From contig NZ_JOCX01000007.1 of the NCBI RefSeq assembly GCF_000717915.1, positions 161,662-225,661 of the forward strand: a stretch of 64,000 bases of DNA, given 5' to 3'. The stretch is from Streptomyces sp. NRRL S-244. GTDB lineage: Bacteria > Actinomycetota > Actinomycetes > Streptomycetales > Streptomycetaceae. The notes beneath the pieces were generated by a model. That model was not told the DNA's origin and did not search any database. It saw only the letters and a list, made by a program, of their open reading frames with translations. Position numbers and translations under genes: made by a program. Shown here in pieces: positions 27,647 to 36,091 of this stretch (the first letter of the stretch is position 1; the number at the start of each line of letters is the position of its first letter).

Positions 27647-28213
27647 ATGCGATCTCTGCGCTCACTGGCCGTACGAGCCGGCGTCGTCATCGGCGCGGCG
27701 GCGTCCGCCGCGGCCCTGGTGGCCGCGCCCGCCCAGGCCTCGTCCGCCCAGGCCTCGTCCGCCCAGGCCTCGTCCGCTTCGGAGTCAGGCGCGCTGACCG
27801 CGCTGAGGTACCAGTACGTCAACGTCGCCACCGGCAAGTGTCTCGACATCCGGGGCGGCTCGTACTACGACTACACCCTCGTCCAGCAGTTCAACTGCAA
27901 GAAGGACGCGGCCCACCAGCAGTTCTGGACGGACACCATCCTCGACGACCCGTCCACCGAAATGCGTCCGGCGCACAGCAGCAGCTGCATCGAGCCGACG
28001 GGCCTCGACGCCGGCGCCACCATCATCCAGCGGGTGTGCAACCACTCCCAGGGCCAGCGCTGGGAGTTCGACTGGAACGACGGCCGGCACACCATCAGGA
28101 ACCGGGTCACCGGGCTGTGCCTGGAGGACGCGGGCATGCCCTCGGGCAGCCGCCGCGAGGTGCGCCAGATGCCCTGCAACGGCGGCCCCGGACAGCTCTG
28201 GACGCGCCGCTGA
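27647..28213 (+). CDS. Secreted ricin-type beta-trefoil lectin
   Basis: The 188-residue product has a signal peptide (LAVRAGVVIGAAASAAALVA, cleavage near APAQA) followed by a threefold AQASS repeat coded by a 15-bp tandem repeat. The mature domain is one ricin B-type trefoil with the QxW-like motifs QQFWTD, QRWEFD and GQLWTR and Cys pairs (GKCLDIRGG/FNCKK; SSCIEPTG/VCNHS; GLCLEDAG/MPCNG). It should bind galactose-type or related sugars outside the cell. No catalytic domain is attached, unlike many Streptomyces lectin modules. Confidence 0.9.
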   Translation: MRSLRSLAVRAGVVIGAAASAAALVAAPAQASSAQASSAQASSASESGALTALRYQYVNVATGKCLDIRGGSYYDYTLVQQFNCKKDAAHQQFWTDTILDDPSTEMRPAHSSSCIEPTGLDAGATIIQRVCNHSQGQRWEFDWNDGRHTIRNRVTGLCLEDAGMPSGSRREVRQMPCNGGPGQLWTRR

Positions 28214-28218
28214 ACCGC

Positions 28219-28255
28219 GGGTGCGGCCGTACGCCCCGCGCGTGCGGCCGCACCC
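28219..28255 (+). terminator. Hairpin terminator after the lectin gene
   Basis: GGGTGCGGCCG at 28219 pairs with CGGCCGCACCC at 28245-28255 across a 15-nt loop, five bases after the lectin stop codon. There is no U-tract. Confidence 0.6.
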
Positions 28256-28321
28256 CGGCCGTCGGCCCGCTCCGGACCTGCGGGCTTTCGGAGAACCGGT
28301 CCGTGCGCGTAGCGTGTTCGC

Positions 28322-28897
28322 ATGACTACGCCACCGGCTGAAGCGGGCGGGCCGAAGGTGCCGCCGTCCTCCCCGCCGGGCACGCCCGTGGAAGCGTCGC
28401 GAGACCGGCCCGTCGCGCAGCAGCCGGGTCCCCGGGCCGTGGACCGGCCCCGCCCGCGGATGGAGATCCGCAACCGGCAGACCGCGGGGCTGACGTTCCG
28501 CGCGGACCAGTGGGCCGCGAAGAAGGCCGGCGCGCAGGCGACGGCAACGGTCCGGTCCTGGGGGTACGCACACCTCGACGAGCCGGACCTGGACGCCGCC
28601 GTACGACGTCTCGTCCAGGCGGCGGTCGCCGACGGCGGGAAGCGGATCAGCGTCCACCTCGCCGACCAGGACCACCGCATCCTCGCCGTCGCGCTCAGCC
28701 ACGTCGCCGGCGCCGCCCCCGGCGAGGACGCGGTACTCACCGAACTCGCCGCCCTGCGCACCGTCGTGAGCTGCGGCAGCGACGTCGCGCCCGACGGACG
28801 CCGGGTATGGGCGCTGCTCGATGCCGCGCCGCGCGCGCCCCGGGACCGGGCACGGCCGTCAGGACCGGCCGCGGCCGGCCCTGACACCGACGGGTGA
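28322..28897 (+). CDS. Hypothetical protein, possibly degenerate GHKL-type
   Basis: The 191-residue protein starts with about 45 Pro-rich, probably disordered residues. The rest (about 48-170) begins EIRNRQTAGLTFRADQWAAK and contains a helix followed by RISVHLADQDHRILAVALSH and DVAPDGRRVWALLDA. The last phrase resembles the closing strand of anti-sigma-factor ATPases, but no ATP-binding boxes can be seen, so this is only a suggestion. The ATG is the first of the frame. It ends 7 bp before the convergent DoxX gene. Confidence 0.65.
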   Translation: MTTPPAEAGGPKVPPSSPPGTPVEASRDRPVAQQPGPRAVDRPRPRMEIRNRQTAGLTFRADQWAAKKAGAQATATVRSWGYAHLDEPDLDAAVRRLVQAAVADGGKRISVHLADQDHRILAVALSHVAGAAPGEDAVLTELAALRTVVSCGSDVAPDGRRVWALLDAAPRAPRDRARPSGPAAAGPDTDG

Positions 28898-28904
28898 GGG
28901 CAGC

Positions 28905-29444
28905 TCAGGAAGGGGCTGCCGCGGCCGGGTTCGGGCGGCCGGCCCTCGCCCGTCTCGATCCGGACGTGCGCCGCCCGCGGCGGCGGTGCAGCAGCGCGTC
29001 GAGGGAGAGGGCGGGGGCGCCCGCGAGGATCAGCGGGATCCAGGCCATCAGGTACACGAGGTCGTTTCCGTAGTAGTACGGGGTGGTCGGCCAGCTGACG
29101 GTCAGCCACAGGCTCAGGGAGATCAGGGCGCCGCCGAGAGCGGCGACCCGGGTCAGCAGTCCGGCCAGGGCGCCCAGTCCGACGGCCAGTTCCCCGAGGG
29201 CGATCGCGATGCCGAAGCCCACCGGGCTGTGCGAGGAGAGCTCGACGAGGCCCGGGAGGGCGGCGGAATCCCGTACGGCCTCCATCTGCTGTCCGATCGA
29301 GCCGTCACCGGCGGCGGACAGGAACGCCGTGTCCGTCAGCTTGTCCAGCCCGGCGTAGACGAAGGTGATGCCGAGGAAGAGGCGCAGCGGCAGGAGTGCG
29401 TACTCGGCCGCTCGCGCGCGCAGGTCGGAGGATGTCGTAGTCAC
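28905..29444 (-). CDS. DoxX-family membrane protein
   Basis: The 179-residue protein has four membrane segments and the DoxX pattern (LLPLRLFLGITFVYAGLDKL, GFGIAIALGELAVGLGALAG, GALISLSLWLTVSW, DLVYLMAWIPLILAGAPA). DoxX proteins are linked to membrane redox reactions, for example with thiosulfate or thiols, but most are uncharacterised. The GTG at 29444 is preferred; one at 29453 is possible. It is divergent from the Rieske lipoprotein gene, with which it shares about 150 bp of promoter region; a functional link in redox chemistry is plausible. Confidence 0.88.
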   Translation of the reverse strand: MTTTSSDLRARAAEYALLPLRLFLGITFVYAGLDKLTDTAFLSAAGDGSIGQQMEAVRDSAALPGLVELSSHSPVGFGIAIALGELAVGLGALAGLLTRVAALGGALISLSLWLTVSWPTTPYYYGNDLVYLMAWIPLILAGAPALSLDALLHRRRGRRTSGSRRARAGRPNPAAAAPS

Positions 29445-29594
29445 ACCCTGCACACGCGGGAACGCGCGTCGCGGTTCGTTCGTAATCGGTTGCGGGGGCG
29501 GTGAACCATGAGCCGCATTCCCGCGTGTTCCTGCTGAGGCTGGGGTGGCAAGGGATGCTCCGGTCCGCTTCCGGTACGAGAAGGAGATACGGCA

Positions 29595-30065
29595 ATGGGC
29601 GACACCACGCGTCGGCGCACGGTTCTCGCGGCGGGCGCCGCCACGCTGGCAGGCACCGTGCTGAGCGGCTGCGGCAACGACGGCGGCACCGAGGCGGCAG
29701 CCGACAACGCACCCGGTTCCGCACCCGGTGACGCACAGGCCCAACCCTCGGCGGGCGCCGCGGCCGGCGGTGGCGGCGGGCAGGCACTCGCGCAGACGTC
29801 TGACATCCCGGTCGGCGGCGGCAAGGTGTTCAAGGACCAGAAGGTGGTGGTCACGCAGCCGATGGCCGGGCAGTTCAAGGCCTTCTCCGCGACCTGCACC
29901 CATCAGGGCTGCTCGGTGGCGACGGTGAAGGACGGGAACATCGTCTGCCCGTGCCACCAGAGCCTGTTCAAGATCTCGGACGGCACGGTCGCCGGCGGAC
30001 CCGCCACGCGGCCGCTGGCGGCGGCGAAGATAGCCGTGGAGGGCGACAAGATCTCCCTCGCCTGA
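29595..30065 (+). CDS. Rieske [2Fe-2S] lipoprotein
   Basis: The 156-residue protein has a twin-arginine type leader ending in a lipobox ([21 protein letters not shown]), a Gly/Ala-rich linker and a Rieske domain. The iron-sulfur ligands are in [10 protein letters not shown] and [11 protein letters not shown] (C-x-H and C-x2-H). The second box has Gln where most Rieske proteins have Gly. It would carry electrons on the outer face of the membrane. The ATG follows GAAGGAG. A perfect terminator hairpin lies 10 bp beyond the stop. Confidence 0.92.
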   Translation: MGDTTRRRTVLAAGAATLAGTVLSGCGNDGGTEAAADNAPGSAPGDAQAQPSAGAAAGGGGGQALAQTSDIPVGGGKVFKDQKVVVTQPMAGQFKAFSATCTHQGCSVATVKDGNIVCPCHQSLFKISDGTVAGGPATRPLAAAKIAVEGDKISLA

Positions 30066-30075
30066 TCGGTCGAGT

Positions 30076-30106
30076 CCGCTGCCGGGCTCACCGAGCCCGG
30101 CAGCGG
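30076..30106 (+). terminator. 14-bp perfect hairpin terminator
   Basis: CCGCTGCCGGGCTC and its complement enclose a 3-nt loop (ACC). It lies immediately downstream of the Rieske gene. Confidence 0.88.
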
Positions 30107-30193
30107 GCCGCCGGGCGACCGGGTGCGTTCGGGGGGACACTGGAGCCAGGGGGCCGATGCCGGATGAGCTGCGGCGAACGGAGGACAGCCACC

Positions 30194-30574
30194 ATGCTGG
30201 GAGACAGCAAGGGATTCAGCGGCTACTCGGTGGACGACATCGAGGGCGCCAAGGGCTTCTACGGCGAGACGCTCGGCTTGCGGGTGTCCGAGAACAACGG
30301 TCTGTTGACCCTGCACCTGGCAGGGGACACCGATGTGATGCTGTACCCGAAGGAGAACCACGAGCCCGCCACCTTCACGGTGTTGAACTTCCCGGTGGAC
30401 GACATCGACCGGGCCGTCGACGAACTGGCCGCACGCGGTGTGTCGTTCGAGCGGTACGAGGCGTTCGACCAGGACGCGAAGGGAATCGCCCGGGAGACGC
30501 CCGGTCCCGCGATCGCCTGGTTCAAGGATCCGGCAGGCAACATCATCTCGGTCCTCCAGCCGAACGGGATGTAG
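30194..30574 (+). CDS. VOC-family (glyoxalase/bleomycin-resistance-like) protein
   Basis: The 126-residue protein is a single VOC module: [23 protein letters not shown] at the start, [21 protein letters not shown] with a strand exchange, and [16 protein letters not shown] at the end. A dimer would form the active site. Function cannot be told from sequence. GGAGGAC precedes the ATG at 30194. It is convergent with the SDR gene. Confidence 0.9.
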   Translation: MLGDSKGFSGYSVDDIEGAKGFYGETLGLRVSENNGLLTLHLAGDTDVMLYPKENHEPATFTVLNFPVDDIDRAVDELAARGVSFERYEAFDQDAKGIARETPGPAIAWFKDPAGNIISVLQPNGM

Positions 30575-30648
30575 CCGTCCGCCGAACCGGGGCCTGGGCC
30601 GAGCACCTGATGGACGCGGGGCTGCTCGAAGCCACGGCGTGAGCCCGG

Positions 30649-31374
30649 TCAGGCCAGGGCGGTCCCACCGTCGACGGTCACCACGGTGCCGGTGGCGTAC
30701 GACTGCCGGAGCAGGTAGACGTAGGCCTCGGCGACCTCCGCGACTTCGCCCACGCGGCCCAGCGGAAGGTTAGCGCCGGTCTGCTCGTACATCCGCTCGC
30801 GCTCGGCGGGTTCGATCCGCGACCAGAGCGGCGAGCGCACCACCCCCGCCGATACGGCGTTGACCCGGATCGGGGCGAGTTCCACGGCCAGGCCCCTGAC
30901 CAGGGCCTCGACGGCGCCGCAGATGCTCGCCGCGACGGCCCAGCCGGGTCCGGGCCGGCTGCTCGCGGTGCCGCTGGTGAGGACCACCGAGCCGCCCGGC
31001 CGCAGCAGGGGAGCGGCTGCGGCCACCGCGCCGAGGGCGCCGAAGTAGCGCAGGGCGAAGAACTCCCGCGCCGCATCGATGTCCAGCTCGTCGAGCCGCA
31101 TCAGGGCGAGGGGTTCCCCGGCGGTGAACACGAGGTGGTCGAATGCGCCCACCCGCTCGAAGACCGCCGCGATCTGCGCGGGGTCGCGCAGGTCCGCCAC
31201 TTCTGCCGACGTGCCGGCCGGGAGGGCGGCGAGCGCGCGGGCGGCGCTGTCGGTGCTGCTCGATACGGTGACCACCTGGGCGCCGTGCCGTGCGGCCAGC
31301 GAAGCGGTGGCGAGGCCGATGCCCGACGTGCCGCCGAGGACGACGACACGGCGGCCGGAAAGTGAGGTGTTCAT
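30649..31374 (-). CDS. SDR-family oxidoreductase lacking the YxxxK site
   Basis: The 241-residue protein has the NAD(P) site GGTSGIGLATASLAARHGAQ and ends with VVTVDGGTALA as classical SDRs do. The Ser of the triad may be in VVLTSGTASS, but the place of the catalytic Tyr and Lys reads AVAASICGAVEALVRGLAVE, with no Tyr or Lys. It may be a non-catalytic or altered member. It is divergent from a LysR regulator with a T-N11-A palindrome between, so it is a probable LysR target. The ATG at 31374 has GAAGG upstream. Confidence 0.88.
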   Translation of the reverse strand: MNTSLSGRRVVVLGGTSGIGLATASLAARHGAQVVTVSSSTDSAARALAALPAGTSAEVADLRDPAQIAAVFERVGAFDHLVFTAGEPLALMRLDELDIDAAREFFALRYFGALGAVAAAAPLLRPGGSVVLTSGTASSRPGPGWAVAASICGAVEALVRGLAVELAPIRVNAVSAGVVRSPLWSRIEPAERERMYEQTGANLPLGRVGEVAEVAEAYVYLLRQSYATGTVVTVDGGTALA

Positions 31375-31480
31375 GGACGACCTTCTCGGTGCTGAGTACG
31401 GACGGGTGGAGCCTGCGGTGGCTCTTCCGATGCTGCCCCCTGCCCTGGGGCGGCGTCCAAGACCTGTCCGGCCTGCTGTC

Positions 31481-31533
31481 ATACCCTCCGGGTATCAGGG
31501 GATGGGCCAGGGCCGGACGGACTTCTCGGGTAT
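31481..31533. promoter_or_regulatory. LysR-type operator between SDR and LysR genes
   Basis: ATACCCTCCGGGTAT at 31481-31495 is a perfect inverted repeat that fits the LysR T-N11-A rule, and a second half-site GGGTAT lies at 31528-31533, merging with a TATAAC -10-like element just before the lysR-type start. The two sites are typical of recognition and activation sites for this family. Assignment to this regulator is by position. Confidence 0.7.
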
Positions 31534-31542
31534 AACGGCGGG

Positions 31543-32412
31543 GTGGACGTCGATCTGAGGAAGCTCCGGTACTTCGTGGCCGTGGCCGAGGAACTGCACT
31601 TCGGGCGCGCCGCCGAGCGGCTGCACATCGCGCAGCCGGTGCTGTCGCGGCAGATCCGGGCCCTGGAGAAGGAGCTGCGGGCGCAGTTGTTCCGCCGGGA
31701 CCGCAGGGCCACGGAACTGACCGCCGCGGGCAGCCGGCTCCTGGAGGACGCGCCGGCCCTGCTCGCCGCGGCCGAGGCGGTGCGCCGGCGCGTGGCGGAA
31801 GCGGCGGGCGGGCAACTCCGCTTCACGGTGGGGTTCATGCCGGGCGTGACCGTCACCGCGGCCGTACGGGCCATGGCGGCGCGCCATCCCGACCTCGCCC
31901 TGGACGTGGTCCGTACCTCCTGGGACGAGCAGACCCGGGTGGTGCTCGACGGCCGGGTGGACGTGTGCTTCGTCCGCATGCCCGTCGACCGGCAGGGCCT
32001 GCGGCTGCGACCGCTGTTCGCGGAACCGCGAGTCGCGGTGCTCCCGGCCGACCACCGCCTGGCGGGCAAGGCGTCCGTCGGCATCGCCGAACTCGCCGCG
32101 GAACAACTGCTGCAGGACCCGGACGCGGTGCCGGAGTGGCGGGATCTGCCGGAGCGCCTCACGGAGCAGCGGCGTTCGCGCCCGCGCCTGGTGGCGAACA
32201 CGGTCGAGGAGAAACTGGAGTACGTGGCCGCGGGGGAGGGGATTCTGGTCCTGCCCGTGTCGGTCGTGACCTTCTACACCCGCCCCGACGTGGTCCACGT
32301 ACCGATCGAGGACATCGCGGACAGCCAGGTCTGCCTCGCCTGGAGCGCGGGCCGTTCCTCGCAACTCGTCCGGGACTTCGTCGAAGCGGCCGCGGCCGCC
32401 CTCGCCGAGTGA
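31543..32412 (+). CDS. LysR-family transcriptional regulator
   Basis: The 289-residue protein has the N-terminal helix-turn-helix LRYFVAVAEELHFGRAAERLHIAQPVLSRQI pattern (conserved part HIAQPVLSRQIRALEKEL) and a C-terminal periplasmic-binding-like effector domain (RFTVGFMPGVTVTAAVRAMA, VDVCFVRMPVDRQGLRLRPL, LEYVAAGEGILVLP). The start is a GTG. It most likely controls the divergent SDR gene and itself. The inducer is unknown. Confidence 0.92.
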   Translation: MDVDLRKLRYFVAVAEELHFGRAAERLHIAQPVLSRQIRALEKELRAQLFRRDRRATELTAAGSRLLEDAPALLAAAEAVRRRVAEAAGGQLRFTVGFMPGVTVTAAVRAMAARHPDLALDVVRTSWDEQTRVVLDGRVDVCFVRMPVDRQGLRLRPLFAEPRVAVLPADHRLAGKASVGIAELAAEQLLQDPDAVPEWRDLPERLTEQRRSRPRLVANTVEEKLEYVAAGEGILVLPVSVVTFYTRPDVVHVPIEDIADSQVCLAWSAGRSSQLVRDFVEAAAAALAE

Positions 32413-32452
32413 AGGGGCCCGCAGCGGTCCTCGGCGCCTGGTTCCGCACCCG

Positions 32453-32884
32453 CTACGGCGCGACGTCGCCCGCCGTCGGCACGCACAGCACCGGCACCTG
32501 CGACAGGTGCAGCAGCTTGTGCGGGGTGGAGCCCAGCAGGGCGCCGCGGATCGGGCTGTCACCCCAGCTGCCGACGATGATGACCCGGGCCCGGTGGCGT
32601 TCCGCGGCGTCGAGCAGGGCCTGGGCCGGTTTCTCGTCGACCACCTCGACCGTCGACGGGACGCCGGCCTCGTCGGCGGCCTCGACGGCGCGGGCCAGGG
32701 CGCTGCGCCCCGCCTGGCGGACGGCTTCCCGGTGGGCCCGGTACTCCTCGCCGGCGGCAGCGCCGGGCGCGGCGGCTCCGTAGACGAGGACGAGCGGTTC
32801 GCCGAAGGCGGTCGCGACCTCGAGCGCCACGTGCAGGGCCCGCTCCGCGCCGGGCGACTCGTCGTACCCCAGGACCACAGACAT
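32453..32884 (-). CDS. Universal stress protein (UspA family)
   Basis: The 143-residue protein has the USP fold: MSVVLGYDESPGAERALHVA, a helix-rich centre, and the ATP-binding loop IIVGSWGDSPIRGALLGSTPH, ending in HLSQVPVLCVP. The G-x2-G-x9-G(S/T) pattern suggests ATP binding. It lies 72 bp downstream of the amino-acid permease gene on the same strand, a pairing often seen in actinobacteria, so they may share an operon. Confidence 0.92.
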   Translation of the reverse strand: MSVVLGYDESPGAERALHVALEVATAFGEPLVLVYGAAAPGAAAGEEYRAHREAVRQAGRSALARAVEAADEAGVPSTVEVVDEKPAQALLDAAERHRARVIIVGSWGDSPIRGALLGSTPHKLLHLSQVPVLCVPTAGDVAP

Positions 32885-32956
32885 CAGGGACTCCTTCGGG
32901 AATTCCGTTCCGCGAGGGCCGCACGCGCAGCACGGGCCGTACGGGCCGCCGGTCGG

Positions 32957-34468
32957 CTACGGCTTCTTGCCGTGGACGAGTGCCGGGTCGACCACGCCCC
33001 GCCGCTCCCGCCAGAACCTGCCGTCGTGCACCCGCCAGAAGCACATGATCAGCACGCCGACCACGGCGATCCCGATCCCGATCACCAGCGGCGGGCCGAG
33101 ACCGAACCAGGAGACCCCGCTGGCCGAGTTCTCCGGATTCGACATGTCGCTGATGGACTCCTCCAGCAGCCAGGCCAGCAGACCCGCCCCGACCACCGGC
33201 CCGAGGCCGATGAGCAGGAAGTTGTGCAGGTTCTCCAGCAGGTGGCGGCGGTAGTAGACGGCGCAGGCCACCCCGGTCAGCGCGTAGTAGAAGGCGATGA
33301 GCAGGGAGAGCGCCGTCAGCGAGTCCAGGAGGGCGTTCTCGCTGATCTGGTTGACGGCGAGGTACCAGGCGATGGCGATGGCGGCGACCCACCAGGTACT
33401 CACGTCCGGGGTCCGGAACCGCGGGTGGATGTGCGCGAGCGGCGGCGGCAGCGCGTGCCGGCGGGCCATCGACAGCGCCGTCCGGGAGGCCGGGATGATC
33501 GTGGTCTGGGTCGAGGCCAGGGCGGAGGTGCAGACGGCGAGGAGCACGACCCAGTCCCAGCCTCCCATCACCTCGTGCGCGAGCACCGCGAAGATGGCCT
33601 CTTCCTCGCCCGCGTTCTCGGCGAGGAACGCGGTTCCGGCGTACGCGACGACGGCGAAGCCGACGGCCAGGTAGGTCACCAGGAGCACCACGGTCGACCA
33701 GATTCCGGCCTTGCCCGGCGCGGTGGCGGAGTCCTTCACCTCCTCGGTGAGGTTCACCGCCGACTCCCAGCCCCAGTAGATGAACACGCCGAGCAGCAGG
33801 CCGCCGGTGAGGGCGGCGCCGCCGGCACCGAAGGGGTTGAGCCAGGAGAGGGAGGGCTCGATGGAGTCGAGGGTGCTGGTGCCGGCGTACACGCGGTAGA
33901 AGGCGACCACCGCGAAGGCCAGGAGGAAGAAGACCTGGGCGAGGATGAGGATGTCCTGGAGGTGGGCCGACAGCTCGGTGCCGATGACACAGATCGCGGT
34001 CATGGCGAGGATCACCACGACGGCGAGGGTCTGGCGGATCACCGGGTTCGCGGCCCAGCCGTCGAGGCCGGCGGCGAGCAGGCCGAATTGGACGGCGACG
34101 TCGGCCAGCGAGCCGATGACCAGGACGCCGGTCATGGTGATCGCCCAGCCGCCGAGCCAGCCGGCCCAGGGGCCCATGGCCCGCGTCACCCACGAGAACG
34201 TCGTCCCGCAGTCCTGGTCGACCTTGTTGAGGTAGTAGAAGGCGGCGGCGATCAACAGCATCGGGACGAACGACGCCAGCATCACACCCGGCGCGTAGAT
34301 CCCGACCAGCGCCACGATCGGCCCGATGACGGCGGCCAGCGAATAGGCGGGCGAGGTGGAGTTCAGGCCGATGACGAGCGCGTCGAGGAACCCGATCGCG
34401 TTGTGTTTGAGCTCCGCGTTCGGGATCTCCGCGCCTGCTGCGCCGCCGCCGGCACTGTCCTGGGCCAT
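32957..34468 (-). CDS. APC-superfamily amino acid permease
   Basis: The 503-residue integral membrane protein has about twelve membrane segments. The first shows the APC substrate-binding break ALVIGLNSTSPAYSLAAVIG; TM6 has GGLLLGVFIYWGWESAVNL. It is similar to permeases that import or exchange amino acids or polyamines. The start MAQDSAGGG at 34468 gives a short acidic leader; an upstream ATG (34612) adds a Pro/Arg-rich, non-conserved piece. A universal stress protein gene follows. The substrate is unknown. Confidence 0.92.
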   Translation of the reverse strand: MAQDSAGGGAAGAEIPNAELKHNAIGFLDALVIGLNSTSPAYSLAAVIGPIVALVGIYAPGVMLASFVPMLLIAAAFYYLNKVDQDCGTTFSWVTRAMGPWAGWLGGWAITMTGVLVIGSLADVAVQFGLLAAGLDGWAANPVIRQTLAVVVILAMTAICVIGTELSAHLQDILILAQVFFLLAFAVVAFYRVYAGTSTLDSIEPSLSWLNPFGAGGAALTGGLLLGVFIYWGWESAVNLTEEVKDSATAPGKAGIWSTVVLLVTYLAVGFAVVAYAGTAFLAENAGEEEAIFAVLAHEVMGGWDWVVLLAVCTSALASTQTTIIPASRTALSMARRHALPPPLAHIHPRFRTPDVSTWWVAAIAIAWYLAVNQISENALLDSLTALSLLIAFYYALTGVACAVYYRRHLLENLHNFLLIGLGPVVGAGLLAWLLEESISDMSNPENSASGVSWFGLGPPLVIGIGIAVVGVLIMCFWRVHDGRFWRERRGVVDPALVHGKKP

Positions 34469-34669
34469 GTACGCATCGTCATGCACCCGGCGGCGCCGCG
34501 CGAGGCGCGTGGTCTGTCCGGGGGCCCGGCCGGGGCCCGGCCGGGGAGGGCCTCTTGCGCGTCCACCGCCGAGCCGCTTGGGTGACCGGGGCGCGCCGGG
34601 GCACCGGGGCACGGGTCACCGGGGCGGGCGGGCCAGGCGGGCGAGCACGGGAAGGCGGCAGGCGGACGA

Positions 34670-35947
34670 ATGGCGGACACCCTCCAGACCGGCACGGAGG
34701 AGAGCGAGAACGACCTCCCGCGCAAGGCGAGCTGGCGCCACATCGGACCCGGCATCGTCGTCGCCGCGACCGGCGTGGGTGCCGGAGACCTCGTGGCCAC
34801 GCTCATCGCGGGCAGCAAGTTCGGCTACACGCTGTTGTGGGCGGCGGTGATCGGCTGCCTGGTGAAGATCTCCCTCGCGGAGGCCGCCGGCCGCTGGCAC
34901 CTCGCCACCGGACGCACGCTCTTCGACGGCTGGCGCAGCCTCGGCTCCTGGACCACGGTCTACTTCGCCGGGTACGTCGTCGTCTGGGGCTTCGTCTACG
35001 GCGCCGCCGCGATGTCCTCCAGCGCCCTCCCGCTCGCCGCCCTCTTCCCGGACACGATGGACCTCAAGGCCTGGGCCGTCCTGTGCGGGCTGGCGGGCCT
35101 GGTCTTCGTCTGGTTCAACCGGTACGCCGTCTTCGAGAAGGTCATGACCGTCCTGGTCGGCGTCATGTTCCTGGTCACCGTGTACCTCGCGGTCCGGGTC
35201 ACGCCGCACCTCGGCGCCGCCCTCGCCGGCCTCGCGCCCGTCCTCCCGGACGGTTCGCTGATCTACACGCTCGGCCTCGTCGGAGGTGTGGGCGGCACCA
35301 TCACGCTCGCCGCGTACGGCTACTGGGTCAACGCCAAGGGCTGGACGAACGCGGGCTGGATGAAGGTGATGCGCCTCGACAACCGGGTCGCGTACCTCAC
35401 CACCGGCATCTTCGTCGTGGCCATGCTCTTCGTGGGCGCGGAGCTGCTGCACTCCTCCGGGGTGGCGATCGCGAAGGGCGACCGCGGGCTGCTCGACCTC
35501 ACCGACATCCTGGCGGACCGCTACGGAACACCGACCGCCAAGCTCTTCCTCGTCGGGTTCTTCGCCACCTCCTTCACCTCCCTGATCGGCGTGTGGCACG
35601 GCGTGAGCCTGATGTTCGCCGACTTCGTGACGAAGTACCGCCCCTCCCTGGCCCCGGCCGGCACGAGCCGCGAGAAGTCCCTCCCCTTCCGGGCCTACCT
35701 GCTCTGGCTCACCTTCCCGCCCATCAGCCTGCTCTTCCTCGACCAGCCGTTCGGGCTCGTCATCGTGTACGGGGTCATCGGCGCGTTCTTCATGCCGTTC
35801 CTGGCCCTCACCCTGCTGTGGCTGCTCAACAGCTCGCGCACACCGGCCGACTGGCGCAACGGGCTGCTGAGCAACGTGATGCTGGCCGCCGCCGGACTGC
35901 TGTTCGTGGTGCTGTGCGTACAGCAGGTACGGGAGCTGCCCTGGTAG
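34670..35947 (+). CDS. Nramp-related transporter without the canonical metal motifs
   Basis: The 425-residue protein has about eleven membrane segments and Nramp-like sequence (WRHIGPGIVVAATGVGAGDL, GSKFGYTLLWAAVIGCLVKI, LFLVGFFATSFTSLIG). Canonical Nramp metal transporters have Asp-Pro-Gly-Asn in TM1 and Met-Pro-His in TM6. Here TM1 reads GVGAGDL and TM6 reads VGGTITLAAYGYW, so the key metal ligands are absent. It may transport something other than manganese or iron. The gene is convergent with a large secreted-protein gene and ends in a shared terminator. Confidence 0.85.
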   Translation: MADTLQTGTEESENDLPRKASWRHIGPGIVVAATGVGAGDLVATLIAGSKFGYTLLWAAVIGCLVKISLAEAAGRWHLATGRTLFDGWRSLGSWTTVYFAGYVVVWGFVYGAAAMSSSALPLAALFPDTMDLKAWAVLCGLAGLVFVWFNRYAVFEKVMTVLVGVMFLVTVYLAVRVTPHLGAALAGLAPVLPDGSLIYTLGLVGGVGGTITLAAYGYWVNAKGWTNAGWMKVMRLDNRVAYLTTGIFVVAMLFVGAELLHSSGVAIAKGDRGLLDLTDILADRYGTPTAKLFLVGFFATSFTSLIGVWHGVSLMFADFVTKYRPSLAPAGTSREKSLPFRAYLLWLTFPPISLLFLDQPFGLVIVYGVIGAFFMPFLALTLLWLLNSSRTPADWRNGLLSNVMLAAAGLLFVVLCVQQVRELPW

Positions 35948-36005
35948 CGGGCGGGTCGCGGGCCCCGGGGCCGAACCCGTGACGAGGACGACGGGGCAAC
36001 GGAAC

Positions 36006-36035
36006 GGCCCGGAACCCCAGCAGGGGTTCCGGGCC
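36006..36035. terminator. Bidirectional 13-bp hairpin terminator
   Basis: GGCCCGGAACCCC and its exact complement flank an AGCA tetraloop. It lies between the stops of the convergent Nramp-like and repeat-protein genes and would serve both. Confidence 0.88.
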
Positions 36036-36091
36036 GAACAGGGCTTGCCATGCGCCACGCGGTCGGGAAGCGGCCGCGAGCCGGCGGTGGG

